From positions 1-48,086 of IMG/VR virus record IMGVR_UViG_3300018891_000003: a stretch of 48,086 bases of DNA. The stretch is one strand, 5' to 3'. This stretch comes from a virus. A program made the position numbers and the translations under genes. The notes under the pieces are model-generated. The model had not been told where the DNA came from and did no database searches. It saw only the letters and a program-made list of their open reading frames with translations. Shown in pieces: positions 7,849 to 14,688 of the stretch. Position 1 is the stretch's first letter, and each line of letters opens with the position of its first letter.

Positions 7849-8304
7849 TTATTCTTGTTCTGCCTTATCCTGCTCTTTCTCTGTTTCTTCATCTATTTCT
7901 CCTAGGATTTCCATATAGAGTTCATTAACTTTATTCATAAACCTGTCTCTCTTTTCTTCAGTCAATCTGCTTAAAGCTGATAGTAAAAGTTGAAGTTCTT
8001 CAGCTTGGTCTAGTAACTTTCTTGCCTTTAAAGGTGCCCTTCCAAGTATTTTAAACATTTCATCTTCATCCTGATTAAATAATTGAGCCATTTGTTGGAC
8101 TATAGGGTCTGTAGGAGCCTTTATTCCCCTAATGATTTCAGAAAGATAATTAGCAGACACATTCAATTTTTCACCTAAAGCCCTTAAATTATAGCCTGCT
8201 TTAGTTCTTAAATTATCTAAATGCTCACCAAAGGCAATCATATGTTTAGCCTGTCTTAATTTCTCCTCTGCAGTTAATTGATTTGCCTTTTCCCCTAGTC
8301 TCAT
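7849..8304 (-). CDS. XRE-family transcriptional regulator, 151 aa
   Basis: Residues 25-85 form a helix-turn-helix: LRTKAGYNLRALGEKLNVSANYLSEIIRGI, closely parallel to the plus-strand regulator (SANYISELERGI). A helical acidic C terminus (ETEKEQDKAEQE) follows. I chose ATG at 8304; the ATG four codons upstream overlaps the ribosome site AAAGGATG. It has its own promoter at 8347-8375. Two related XRE genes converging on one terminator look like a switch in which each controls a different direction. Confidence 0.8.
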   Translation of the reverse strand: MRLGEKANQLTAEEKLRQAKHMIAFGEHLDNLRTKAGYNLRALGEKLNVSANYLSEIIRGIKAPTDPIVQQMAQLFNQDEDEMFKILGRAPLKARKLLDQAEELQLLLSALSRLTEEKRDRFMNKVNELYMEILGEIDEETEKEQDKAEQE

Positions 8305-8346
8305 GACACACAACATCCTTTCATAAACTTATTGATTACACTTATT

Positions 8347-8375
8347 ATAATAAACAAGATGTGTCCCTGTGTCAA
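8347..8375 (-). promoter_or_regulatory. sigma-A type promoter of the XRE gene
   Basis: TTGACA, 17-bp spacer, TATTAT on the minus strand, 43 bp before the start codon. Confidence 0.75.
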
Positions 8376-8469
8376 CACTTTGTTTACAGAATCTTTTTCA
8401 AATTCCAATAAAGTGTAGTGGGGCAGAATATTGGATGTGGTGGTAGTAAAAACCAAAGTTATGTTAAGA

Positions 8470-8555
8470 ACCCCTGCAAAGCAGGGGAAGTCTTTCAGAC
8501 TTCTACTAATTCTTTTTTAAAGGCAAAAACATATTACATGTGCCTTCGGCACATC
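8470..8555 (-). ncRNA. candidate structured small RNA with three triloop hairpins
   Basis: Directly downstream of a good promoter (8559-8587), the minus strand encodes three perfect 17-nt hairpins, each with 7-bp stems and a 3-nt loop. They are ATGTGCC-GAA-GGCACAT (8538-8554), GAAGTCT-GAA-AGACTTC (8487-8503) and CCCCTGC-TTT-GCAGGGG (8471-8487); the last two abut. The first begins at the expected transcription start. No credible ORF with a ribosome site exists. One of the four CpGs of the genome is kept in the first hairpin. The 3' end is only weakly terminator-like (GGGGTTCTT). Function unknown. Confidence 0.6.
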
Positions 8556-8558
8556 CCT

Positions 8559-8587
8559 ATTGTATCATGGATTTTAGAGTTTGTCAA
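8559..8587 (-). promoter_or_regulatory. sigma-A type promoter of the small RNA
   Basis: TTGACA, 17-bp spacer, TACAAT on the minus strand. The start of transcription falls at the foot of the first hairpin. Confidence 0.75.
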
Positions 8588-8673
8588 CAAAAAGTTTACT
8601 GAATGACAAAGATTGTTACACTTCCCCTGCCCCACTGAACTATCTTTTTAGGGAAAAGGGCATACTACACCCC

Positions 8674-9567
8674 TTACCCCTCTAGGAAGTTATATAAAGG
8701 CACTCTTACATTGACTTGGAATACTGGTTCTTCTTCCTCCTCATAAGAGTAAACCTCTAAAATATGCTCTTTCTCCATAAGGGCATCTACAGTGTTATGG
8801 AAGTATCCTTCAAGGTTAAAAGGCTTGTCTACTCTTAAGGCAGATTTAAACTTTCTCATAGTGGCTTTAAAGGCTTCTAGGGCACACTCTAAAACATCAG
8901 GGCATAGATAATGCTTCTTCTTAAACTTCTTCACCATAGCCCATAATTTATGTATCAGTTTAGCATCATCAAAGTAGCAGGAAACTAGGTCAACAAACTC
9001 TTTTGGGATGTCCTTGCTGACCATTTCCTTACCTAAAATGATTTCTTTAGCCTTTTTAACCACTTTACTGTATATATTATTATTATTTTTATTAATATTA
9101 GCTTTTTTATCATTTGTTTCAGGTTGAGAATTTTGGGCTTCAGCCTTACTCTCACAAGGGCTTTGAGGTTCTGCAGGGTACTTCAAAATTCTCTCTGCTG
9201 GTACTTCATTTGTGTATCTTTTAAAGACATATACACTATGACCCTGCCCACCCTTTTTATGAATAGTGTGGATAACCTCAATGATACCTAGCTTCTTGGC
9301 TTTTCTTAACATTCTCTCAAAAGTGCTTCTTGAGATACCATAGCCATTAAATTTCTCATGGATAGCCTTTAACATAGTTGCAATTTTGGCAAATGCAATC
9401 CCAAAGTATTTAGCACTATATTGTGTTAGCTTTTTAAAGGCAATAAGTTCACCTTTAGTAAATTTATCTTTATGGTCTGCCAAGAACCTTCTATTGCTTG
9501 CATTAAACTCCTGTAAATTTTCAAACTGGCTCAATTTTCTATACTCTTTAGCTTGCCCAGAAAGCAT
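8674..9567 (-). CDS. winged-helix replication/plasmid-type protein, 297 aa
   Basis: The N-terminal third has KGELIAFKKLTQYSAK, then a helix-turn-helix with ISRSTFERMLRKAKKLGIIE and a wing with GGQGHSVYVF. This pattern is familiar from a family of Bacillus chromosomal, plasmid and phage proteins annotated only as helix-turn-helix. A Ser/Asn-rich linker (about 135-170) and a helical C-terminal domain follow. The mRNA leader can sequester its ribosome site: AACTCCTTTC pairs with GAAAGGAGTT across an 11-nt loop. A repeat-rich region lies just upstream. I infer a replication initiator for the plasmid state, with moderate confidence. Confidence 0.6.
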   Translation of the reverse strand: MLSGQAKEYRKLSQFENLQEFNASNRRFLADHKDKFTKGELIAFKKLTQYSAKYFGIAFAKIATMLKAIHEKFNGYGISRSTFERMLRKAKKLGIIEVIHTIHKKGGQGHSVYVFKRYTNEVPAERILKYPAEPQSPCESKAEAQNSQPETNDKKANINKNNNNIYSKVVKKAKEIILGKEMVSKDIPKEFVDLVSCYFDDAKLIHKLWAMVKKFKKKHYLCPDVLECALEAFKATMRKFKSALRVDKPFNLEGYFHNTVDALMEKEHILEVYSYEEEEEPVFQVNVRVPLYNFLEG

Positions 9568-9773
9568 AAAAATAACTCCTTTCTATATTCTACTGAAAGG
9601 AGTTCCCTACCACACAACTTAAAAAAAATGTAAACACACTTGAATAAGCCTATAGAATTGGTTATACTATAGGTAACTTAATATGTTTTGTGGGTCAAGG
9701 AACCCCTAAAAATTCCTTGCATGCAAAATAACTCCTTTTTAGGGTGTCCTGTGTGGTAGGGAACCCTAATCCA
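9568..9773. other. repeat-rich, origin-like regulatory region
   Basis: Contains a perfect 14-bp inverted repeat (GTTCCCTACCACAC at 9602-9615, its complement at 9751-9764), a direct repeat AAAATAACTCCTTT (near 9569 and 9726), a short hairpin CAAGGAA/TTCCTTG (about 9696-9719), two CTATAG boxes around an AT-rich stretch (near 9650-9672), and the SD-sequestering stem-loop of the downstream gene (about 9581-9603). It sits between two transcription units next to the Rep-like gene, which suits an origin or copy-control locus. Confidence 0.45.
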
Positions 9774-9806
9774 AAACCTAGTGATTGCCAGTCACTAGGT
9801 TTTTTC
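9774..9806 (+). terminator. strong intrinsic terminator
   Basis: AAAACCTAGTGA, 7-nt loop, TCACTAGGTTTT followed by further T: a perfect 12-bp stem with a T tract on the plus strand. It also works as the end of the small minus-strand gene whose stop codon lies in the stem. Confidence 0.8.
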
Positions 9807-9881
9807 CTTTAGCCATAATTCTACAATATTTTTGGAATGTTTGTCCATATCTTGCATATATCTAATATCTTGTGCTACAAT
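9795..9881 (-). CDS. possible 28-aa peptide gene with ATT start
   Basis: A promoter at 9961-9989, a 5' hairpin (GGGGG-ATTACT-CCCCC) and the conserved leader AACAATATAAAAGGG all point to an expressed gene. At the proper spacing, however, the first codon in the open frame is ATT (9881). The frame continues to TAG within the terminator stem. The peptide ends KNIVELWLKEKT and is charged. If ATT is not used, the transcript may be non-coding. The longer frame from ATG 9995 starts upstream of the leader and overlaps the promoter. Confidence 0.35.
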   Translation of the reverse strand: MVAQDIRYMQDMDKHSKNIVELWLKEKT

Positions 9882-9960
9882 ATTGGTATCCCTTTTATAT
9901 TGTTTTGTTTTTGTGTTCTTTATCAGGGGGAGTAATCCCCCAAAAATTTTGCCTATAATT

Positions 9961-9989
9961 ATAATAACATCACTGTAGTTTTGTGTCAA
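9961..9989 (-). promoter_or_regulatory. sigma-A type promoter
   Basis: TTGACA, 17-bp spacer, TATTAT on the minus strand; it drives the small unit ending at 9795. Confidence 0.7.
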
Positions 9990-9998
9990 TTTCATATT

Positions 9999-10028
9999 AA
10001 AAAAGAAGGGGATTATTTCTGCCCCTTC
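9999..10028 (-). terminator. terminator of the parA operon
   Basis: GAAGGGG, 10-nt loop, CCCCTTC followed by TTTTTT on the minus strand. The stop codon of the last small gene lies in the loop. Confidence 0.75.
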
Positions 10029-10111
10029 CTGTAGTTCTCTATTCTTCTTTTTAGTTCTTCTTCATATCTCTCAATGATTGTTTTAATTTTATACCTTATT
10101 TCTTTTCCCAT
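10013..10111 (-). CDS. possible 32-aa basic/charged peptide
   Basis: ATG at 10111 overlaps the end of the parB-like gene, and the stop lies in the loop of the operon terminator, a layout seen for other genes here. The peptide (MGKEIRYKIKTIIERYEEE, then LKRRIENYRKGQK) would be a single charged helix. The ribosome site is weak, so expression would rely on coupling. Confidence 0.4.
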   Translation of the reverse strand: MGKEIRYKIKTIIERYEEELKRRIENYRKGQK

Positions 10112-10530
10112 TCATTCAAAAGTGCTTCTATAGCTTCATTGATAAACATGGTTTTAAACCCTCTTTTACCTTTTGTAAGTTTATCCAATCTTCTAAGCAG
10201 GTCTTTTCTGAACAGGAAAGTGGTTCTTTGGTGAGTATCTTCTACAGTCTGTCTTTTTGTTTTTTCTTCATACTTATCAAGTATTGTATTCCTTACATGT
10301 TGTAATGTAACAGTTTCAGTATTACTTGTTTGTGCTACATCTTCCTGATTAGTATTACTTGTTTGTGCTACATCTTCCTGATTAGTATTACTTGTTTGTG
10401 CTACATGTTTCTGTTCAGTATTACTTAAACCTGTTACATCATCATTTTTAGTGTTATGTCCTACTGATACATTTTCCTTGTGAGAAAACTTATTAAATAC
10501 ATTGGAAAGGTTTTTATTTGCTCTTGCCAT
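10096..10530 (-). CDS. ParB-type partner with ribbon-helix-helix C terminus, 144 aa
   Basis: The C-terminal 45 residues (HQRTTFLFRKDLLRRLDKL, then KTMFINEAIEALLNEW) have the strand-helix-helix pattern of CopG/omega-type DNA-binding proteins. The N-terminal 95 residues are a polar, unstructured region with three 11-residue repeats (NTNQEDVAQTS). It starts 4 bp after the parA stop. In type Ib partition systems a small RHH protein of this kind binds the centromere and regulates the operon. The repeat-bearing N-terminal arm is unusual. Confidence 0.7.
   Translation of the reverse strand: MARANKNLSNVFNKFSHKENVSVGHNTKNDDVTGLSNTEQKHVAQTSNTNQEDVAQTSNTNQEDVAQTSNTETVTLQHVRNTILDKYEEKTKRQTVEDTHQRTTFLFRKDLLRRLDKLTKGKRGFKTMFINEAIEALLNEWEKK
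10319..10417. repeat. 33-bp tandem repeat inside the parB-like gene
   Basis: Two identical 33-bp units (10319-10351 and 10352-10384) and a third diverged one (10385-10417), followed by a partial unit. The reading frame is kept, giving 11-residue protein repeats. Confidence 0.9.
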
Positions 10531-10534
10531 AGGA

Positions 10535-11329
10535 TTACACCCTTTCTTTAGTTTCTAATACTTCTTTGATTAACTCATAATAAGCATAAACTATAGGATT
10601 TTTAGCATCTGTCCATACTGCAGGTTTACCTTCATAAGCAGTAGAGTTAGCAAATCTGATTGACTTTGGTATAATGGTTTCATACATGGTAATATCTTGT
10701 TCTAAACAATACTTTCTAGCTTGTTGAAGCATTTCACTATGCAGATGGGTTCTACTATCTACCATCATGCCCACAACTCCTGCCACTTCTAGTTGTGGGT
10801 TTAAATTTTTTCTGAAGTCCTCAATAGCTTCTAAAACCCTGACTAAACCCTTCACTCCAAACATTTCAGGTACAAATGGAATAATGACCTTATCAGCCAC
10901 TGCTAAAGCATTTCCAGTAGGTAGTCCCATGCTTGGGGGAGTATCAATCAGTATGTAGTCATAGTGGTGTCTGATACTCTCAATGCCCTGTTTTAAAAGT
11001 TGGAATGGTAGTGGGTATTTATCCTGATGGGGCAGAACATCAAACTCCAAGAAACTCATATCTTCATTAGCAGGTAATAAGTCTAGGTTTTCATCTACTG
11101 AAATGATTACTTCATCTGTCCTTGCCCCACCCATAAGAACATCATAGATGGTGTTCATAATCTCACTGGGGTTCAATCCAAAGGCAATAGAACTGTTTCC
11201 CTGACCATCAGTATCAATGATAAGCACCTTCTTGTTATATTCCCTAGAAAGAACTCCTGCAAGGTTGGAAACAAGGCTTGTCTTACCTACACCACCTTTA
11301 TTCATAGCAATAGCATATGTAACAGTCAT
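10535..11329 (-). CDS. parA: ParA-type partition ATPase
   Basis: The deviant Walker A motif KGGVGKTS lies at residues 11-18. Then come LIIDTDGQGN (A' motif), IDTPPSMG (Walker B) and a C-terminal helix. Length 264 and lack of an N-terminal helix-turn-helix fit the small type Ib ParA, paired with an RHH protein as here. It moves low-copy plasmids over the nucleoid, so its presence suggests the prophage is maintained as a plasmid. Ribosome site GAAAGGGTGT precedes ATG 11329. Confidence 0.93.
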   Translation of the reverse strand: MTVTYAIAMNKGGVGKTSLVSNLAGVLSREYNKKVLIIDTDGQGNSSIAFGLNPSEIMNTIYDVLMGGARTDEVIISVDENLDLLPANEDMSFLEFDVLPHQDKYPLPFQLLKQGIESIRHHYDYILIDTPPSMGLPTGNALAVADKVIIPFVPEMFGVKGLVRVLEAIEDFRKNLNPQLEVAGVVGMMVDSRTHLHSEMLQQARKYCLEQDITMYETIIPKSIRFANSTAYEGKPAVWTDAKNPIVYAYYELIKEVLETKERV

Positions 11330-11334
11330 ATGAA

Positions 11335-11402
11335 CACCCTTTCATATTTAGTAATATTTATTAATATTATATATTATGTAATAATAAAATGTAAACATTT
11401 TA
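11335..11402 (-). promoter_or_regulatory. AT-rich parA promoter/operator region
   Basis: The minus strand carries TTTACA, an 18-bp spacer and TATAAT, overlaid with repeated AATATT and TTACATAATA boxes. These are plausible binding sites for the RHH partner, as in autoregulated type Ib partition loci. Similar TTACATAA boxes occur near 19.0, 27.4, 39.5 and 42.9 kb. Confidence 0.5.
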
Positions 11403-11426
11403 ATATTAAGTAAAAAAGAACTCTTT

Positions 11427-12041
11427 TCAGAGTTCTTCAGGCTCAATTTCCATAGTATCTAGCTTGTCTGAACCACAATAATGACACTTCCCTGCCTTCA
11501 TATCTACACTTTCTCCACATTCCAAACAGTATCTATCTAATGTTGCCTTGGGCTTCCCCATCAATTCATCCAGTGTAGTTCCTAGGATTCCAGCATATCC
11601 TTCAAACTTATCTTCTGCCCCATTTCCTCTTTCCATTTGGTAGACATATGGAGTAGAAACCTCAAGCCATTCTGCCACTTCTTGTGCAGTCTTGTTCTTT
11701 TTCTTTCTTAACTCTTTTAAAGCCTTGCCCCACTTTTTCTTGTTATCTTTCAGTTCCTGTTGAGCATCCAGTCTATCTGCAGATGTTTCAATCTTAATAT
11801 CCTGTACTTCAGGGATGTATTGGAACAAATTCTCTACTGTTGTTTCATAGATATGTGCAATAGCAAAAGCAGTTTCTAACTGGATGTTGGTATATCCCTC
11901 TACCCCTCTTTCAATTCTGCTGTAATGATTGTCAGAGATACCTAACCCTAACTGTCTTAATCTTAATGCCACATCCTTTTGTGTCCATCTTCTTTCATTT
12001 CTCAATCTTGTTAATTCCCATGTATTAGGTCTGATAGCCAT
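11427..12041 (-). CDS. double XRE regulator with C-terminal zinc ribbon, 204 aa
   Basis: Two helix-turn-helix domains: residues 8-65 (LRNERRWTQKDVALRLRQLG, then ISDNHYSRIERG) and 105-160 (LRKKKNKTAQEVAEWLEVST, then PYVYQMERG). A zinc ribbon follows (CLECGES, CHYCGS; Cys-x2-Cys twice). It starts at the base next to the stop of the serine recombinase gene, so the pair is one operon. It may regulate the recombinase or the parA unit downstream. No close family is recognised for the triple-domain arrangement. Confidence 0.75.
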   Translation of the reverse strand: MAIRPNTWELTRLRNERRWTQKDVALRLRQLGLGISDNHYSRIERGVEGYTNIQLETAFAIAHIYETTVENLFQYIPEVQDIKIETSADRLDAQQELKDNKKKWGKALKELRKKKNKTAQEVAEWLEVSTPYVYQMERGNGAEDKFEGYAGILGTTLDELMGKPKATLDRYCLECGESVDMKAGKCHYCGSDKLDTMEIEPEEL

Positions 12042-12842
12042 TTAAGACACCTTCCTTTTTAAATTGTTATTTGCTCTGCCCCAAACTTGTTTGGATACTA
12101 TTGGTTCAAAGTTAAGATTGATAAGTTCACCATTGTAGATATATCTGCCACAGTAAAGTTCATTCTTCAGGATTTTATTTACACTGTTATGTGTCCATTC
12201 CTCACCTTTACTGTTTCTGTATCCTTCCTGATTGAGCCTGTCAGCAACCTTTCTGATGGATAGACCATCAAAGGCTACCCAGTGGAATATTTTCTTTACC
12301 ACCTTGGCTTCTTCAGGGATGATTTCTAGTTGGTTTTCTTCAGTCACCTTGTATCCATAAGGTTTTCTGCTAATGTAGTGACCTTCCCTTAATTTAGCCA
12401 TCTTTGCAGGCTGTACCCTATTCTTGATGTTGTCCCTTTCTTGTTCTGCAAATATCCCTAGGAGTTGAAAGGCTAGTTTTCCCACTGGTGTATCTGTATC
12501 CAAATCCAAATCACCAATATAGATGGATGCTCCTAGCTGATTGATTTCATGCTTGGTATTAAGGGCAATCCTTAAATCCCTTGAAAATCTGTCTGCCTTG
12601 TAAACATAAACAGTGTCTACTGGGTTTTCCTTTATAAACTCCATCATTCTCTTGAGTTCAGTTCTATCTTCCTTTGCCCCACTCTCACCTTTTTCAATGA
12701 AGTGTTCAATAATTTCATAACCTTTGTAGACTGCCCATCTATGAGCCTGATTTACTTGGTCATCTAAAGAAATTCCCTTCACTTGGTCTTGAGTGGATAC
12801 CCTTGCATAGACAACTGCTCTTTTTAACTCTTGTTCTAGCAT
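12042..12842 (-). CDS. short serine recombinase, 266 aa
   Basis: N-terminal resolvase domain with YARVSTQDQ (catalytic Ser near residue 17) and YKADRFSRD (catalytic arginines), then helix E, then a 'recombinase' domain (GYKVTEENQLEIIPEEAKVV, GLSIRKVADRLN). The zinc-ribbon and coiled-coil parts of large serine integrases are missing, so it ends where those proteins would continue at about residue 270. It may act as a multimer resolvase for the circular prophage or be a reduced integrase. No att core could be identified. Confidence 0.8.
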   Translation of the reverse strand: MLEQELKRAVVYARVSTQDQVKGISLDDQVNQAHRWAVYKGYEIIEHFIEKGESGAKEDRTELKRMMEFIKENPVDTVYVYKADRFSRDLRIALNTKHEINQLGASIYIGDLDLDTDTPVGKLAFQLLGIFAEQERDNIKNRVQPAKMAKLREGHYISRKPYGYKVTEENQLEIIPEEAKVVKKIFHWVAFDGLSIRKVADRLNQEGYRNSKGEEWTHNSVNKILKNELYCGRYIYNGELINLNFEPIVSKQVWGRANNNLKRKVS

Positions 12843-12875
12843 TGTTATCCCCCTCTATATTGTTTTGCTACTTTT

Positions 12876-12904
12876 ATAATAATATTATTATAGTCTAATG
12901 TCAA
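12876..12904 (-). promoter_or_regulatory. sigma-A type promoter of the recombinase operon
   Basis: TTGACA, 17-bp spacer, TATTAT on the minus strand, followed by the conserved AACAATATAGAGGGGG leader. Confidence 0.75.
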
Positions 12905-12910
12905 CAAAAA

Positions 12911-12951
12911 AATTAAAAAAGAAAGGGCTAGGGATTATTGTTCCCTGCCCT
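12911..12951 (-). terminator. terminator ending the late (lysis) transcript
   Basis: AGGGCAGGGA, 7-nt loop, TCCCT-A-GCCCT, then TTCTTTTTT on the minus strand. The stem begins at the stop codon of the LLH holin gene. Confidence 0.75.
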
Positions 12952-13297
12952 ATTGTTTTGCCTTTTCTTCTCTGATAATTTTTTCTACCTGCATTTTAAA
13001 ATCTACTGCAGTGTAAGGGAGATTGTGCTTCTTCATTTGAGCATCAAATACCTCCATAGCCCTTTGTAGCTTTAAAGCACCATGCTCCTTAAGTTTGTCC
13101 CCAAACTCCCTTTCCACATATTCATAGACATCCCTGCTGACCTTTTCTAGCATCATATATTGCTCATTAGTGGTCTTTGCCTTAATGTATGCCTTAACTT
13201 TAGCTACTGCCATGCCCATTAAAGACATAACAGTGAGGGTAATGATTTCAACAAGGTTATCTATAATGACCTTAATGATTTCTTCCATTTCTGTCAC
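12950..13297 (-). CDS. phage holin, LLH family
   Basis: One N-terminal hydrophobic segment (about residues 7-33, DNLVEIITLTVMSLMGMAVA), then a long helical charged region ending VEKIIREEKAKQ. Length 115, the single membrane span and the position just after the amidase fit the Gram-positive LLH holin family. It would form lesions in the inner membrane at lysis. It is the last gene of the late transcript. Confidence 0.75.
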   Translation of the reverse strand: MTEMEEIIKVIIDNLVEIITLTVMSLMGMAVAKVKAYIKAKTTNEQYMMLEKVSRDVYEYVEREFGDKLKEHGALKLQRAMEVFDAQMKKHNLPYTAVDFKMQVEKIIREEKAKQ

Positions 13298-13321
13298 CTC
13301 TACAATGAATAAACTGTAAGT

Positions 13322-14161
13322 TTACTTTACCCTGATTTTCTGCCCTATCTGTAGTGCAGTGGCTTTGATGTTAGGGTTTAGTGCTTCTAGCTTTGCTACA
13401 GTAGTTTTGAATCTTTCAGCTATAGACCAAAGGGTATCCCCTTTTTGAATCACATAGTATTTCTGTGGCTTCAGGTAAACTTTATCACCTATCTGTAGAG
13501 CCTTTGCCTTCAAATGAGGGTTTAATTCCTCAAGTTGGGTTACAGAAATATTGTATTTTTGTGAAATGCCCCAAAGTGTATCTCCTTTTTGGATAATATG
13601 ATAGTCCTTGGATGGGGCAGGTTTAGGCTCCACCTTTTTAGGTGGATTTAGCTTTTCCTGAACCGTTTTCTTAAATCTTTCAAATTCTTTAGGGTTCTTC
13701 ACCCACCCTGCAGGGCAATTTTTCCCTGTAATGTCAAAATGCCTGTAAAGATTTTTAGCACTCAAGCCAAATAGCTTGCATAGCTGAACTACAATATCCA
13801 CTGTATTTTGGAATGTTTTTTCAGTGATATTCATGTTAGCATCTACACACATTTCTACCCCAATGGTTGTGAAGTTGGCATTATCACCAAGTTCCTTAGG
13901 GTAGCACCTGCCCCCATCATTTGCATGATAGGCTACTTCATCAAAAGGAATAAGCTGAATGGCTTCCTTTTCATCCACTGCAATATGTGCAGAAGCATAC
14001 CTTTCCTGTCTAATACAAGTCCCATCAAAGTAGTCTCTAATATTTTTAGCAGAAGCCCTAGGAGATGCAGTATAATGAAGAACAATTCCCTTTACTCCCT
14101 TTAGCTTCCTAGCAGGTCTAGTGTATTTATTTACCCTGATAAAGTCCTTTTTAATTATCAT
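13322..14161 (-). CDS. endolysin: N-acetylmuramoyl-L-alanine amidase with two LysM domains
   Basis: Amidase_2 domain at residues 20-160: VLHYTA and SAHIAV supply histidines, and RHFDITGKNCP supplies the third zinc ligand region. It cleaves the amide bond between muramic acid and the stem peptide. After a Pro/Lys linker come two LysM repeats, at about 188-232 (YHIIQKGDTLWGISQKYNI) and 235-279 (YYVIQKGDTLWSIAERF), for wall binding. No signal peptide is seen, so release depends on the holin. It overlaps the upstream holin-like gene by 11 nt. It contains a rare CpG (13664) in an ACG codon. Confidence 0.95.
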   Translation of the reverse strand: MIIKKDFIRVNKYTRPARKLKGVKGIVLHYTASPRASAKNIRDYFDGTCIRQERYASAHIAVDEKEAIQLIPFDEVAYHANDGGRCYPKELGDNANFTTIGVEMCVDANMNITEKTFQNTVDIVVQLCKLFGLSAKNLYRHFDITGKNCPAGWVKNPKEFERFKKTVQEKLNPPKKVEPKPAPSKDYHIIQKGDTLWGISQKYNISVTQLEELNPHLKAKALQIGDKVYLKPQKYYVIQKGDTLWSIAERFKTTVAKLEALNPNIKATALQIGQKIRVK

Positions 14162-14450
14162 CTTTTATCCCTCCCTGACCTTCAGGAAAGACATTTTTCT
14201 TAATATTTTTGACCTCATGCCACAATCTTGTCTGCCCTTCCTGTAGTTCTTTAAGTTGTTCTTTAATGCCAACAAGGGTAGTGGCTACTTCCCTCAAGGT
14301 GTTGGCTTGGTTTTCAATCATTTTGGACTGATTATTAACCAATGTGTGCATCATTCTTAATATGAAAATGGCAAATACAACTGTTAAGGCAGTACCTAGA
14401 CCATAGTTAAGCAATTCTGTAAGTGGCAAACCTGCCAAAACATCTAACAT
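14151..14450 (-). CDS. holin-like membrane protein with coiled coil, 99 aa
   Basis: One membrane span at about residues 14-34 (LGTALTVVFAIFILRMM), then a coiled coil (QSKMIENQANTLREVATTLV). This resembles BhlA/UviB-type holin-like peptides. ATG at 14450 is set by AGGGGGGTG; the longer upstream frame passes through a terminator. The preceding motif (14470-14487) resembles the phage late promoter. With the LLH holin downstream, the lysis cassette has two membrane proteins around the amidase. Confidence 0.65.
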   Translation of the reverse strand: MLDVLAGLPLTELLNYGLGTALTVVFAIFILRMMHTLVNNQSKMIENQANTLREVATTLVGIKEQLKELQEGQTRLWHEVKNIKKNVFPEGQGGIKDDN

Positions 14451-14469
14451 TTTCATCACCCCCCTATTA

Positions 14470-14487
14470 AATAGTTCCTGTTTGTAT
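14470..14487 (-). promoter_or_regulatory. late promoter-like motif before the lysis genes
   Basis: Minus strand ATAC-N5-GGAACTATTTAA, two mismatches from the CTAC-N5-TGAACTATT consensus, placed 20 bp before the holin-like start and next to the GGGGGG ribosome site, as at terS. Confidence 0.45.
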
Positions 14488-14497
14488 GAGTTAGGGC

Positions 14498-14522
14498 AAA
14501 AAAAAGAAGGGCTATTGCCCTT
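14498..14522 (-). terminator. intrinsic terminator after the tail genes
   Basis: AAGGGC-AATA-GCCCTT followed by CTTTTTTTT on the minus strand. The stop codon of the small coiled-coil gene lies in the loop. Confidence 0.7.
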
Positions 14523-14688
14523 TGCTGTTGAGTTTTTGCTCAAGTTTTACAACCCTTTCCTCTAGCCTTTCAATGTATTCCATCAAGTTTGTAAGGTTCT
14601 TAAACTTTTTCTTCAAGCTGTGCTTCTTAAGTTCTTCTTCCCTTTTTCCTCTAGGGATTGGTTTATTGTTGACTTGTATTTTCTGCAC
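14512..14688 (-). CDS. small basic coiled-coil protein, 58 aa
   Basis: GTG at 14688 follows directly on an in-frame stop, with AAGAAGG just upstream, and overlaps the end of the preceding gene by 26 nt. The protein is Lys/Glu-rich (GKREEELKKHSLKKKFKN) and ends in a heptad helix (MEYIERLEERVVKLEQKL). The TAG stop is in the terminator loop, consistent with a real last gene. Function unknown; its position suggests a tail or lysis accessory. Confidence 0.5.
   Translation of the reverse strand: MQKIQVNNKPIPRGKREEELKKHSLKKKFKNLTNLMEYIERLEERVVKLEQKLNSKGQ

Noticed and set aside
8418-8606. Plus-strand 62-codon ORF
   Set aside because: Antisense to the hairpin RNA and its promoter; no ribosome site.
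8627-8644. CTGC-N5-TGAACTATC on the plus strand as a late promoter
   Set aside because: Two mismatches from consensus, overlaps a TGGGGCAG copy, and no plus-strand gene follows; kept out of the motif list.
10319-10417. 33-bp repeats as a CRISPR array
   Set aside because: The units are contiguous without spacers and encode an in-frame protein repeat. No Cas operon is present; the Cas4-like gene is a lone phage nuclease.
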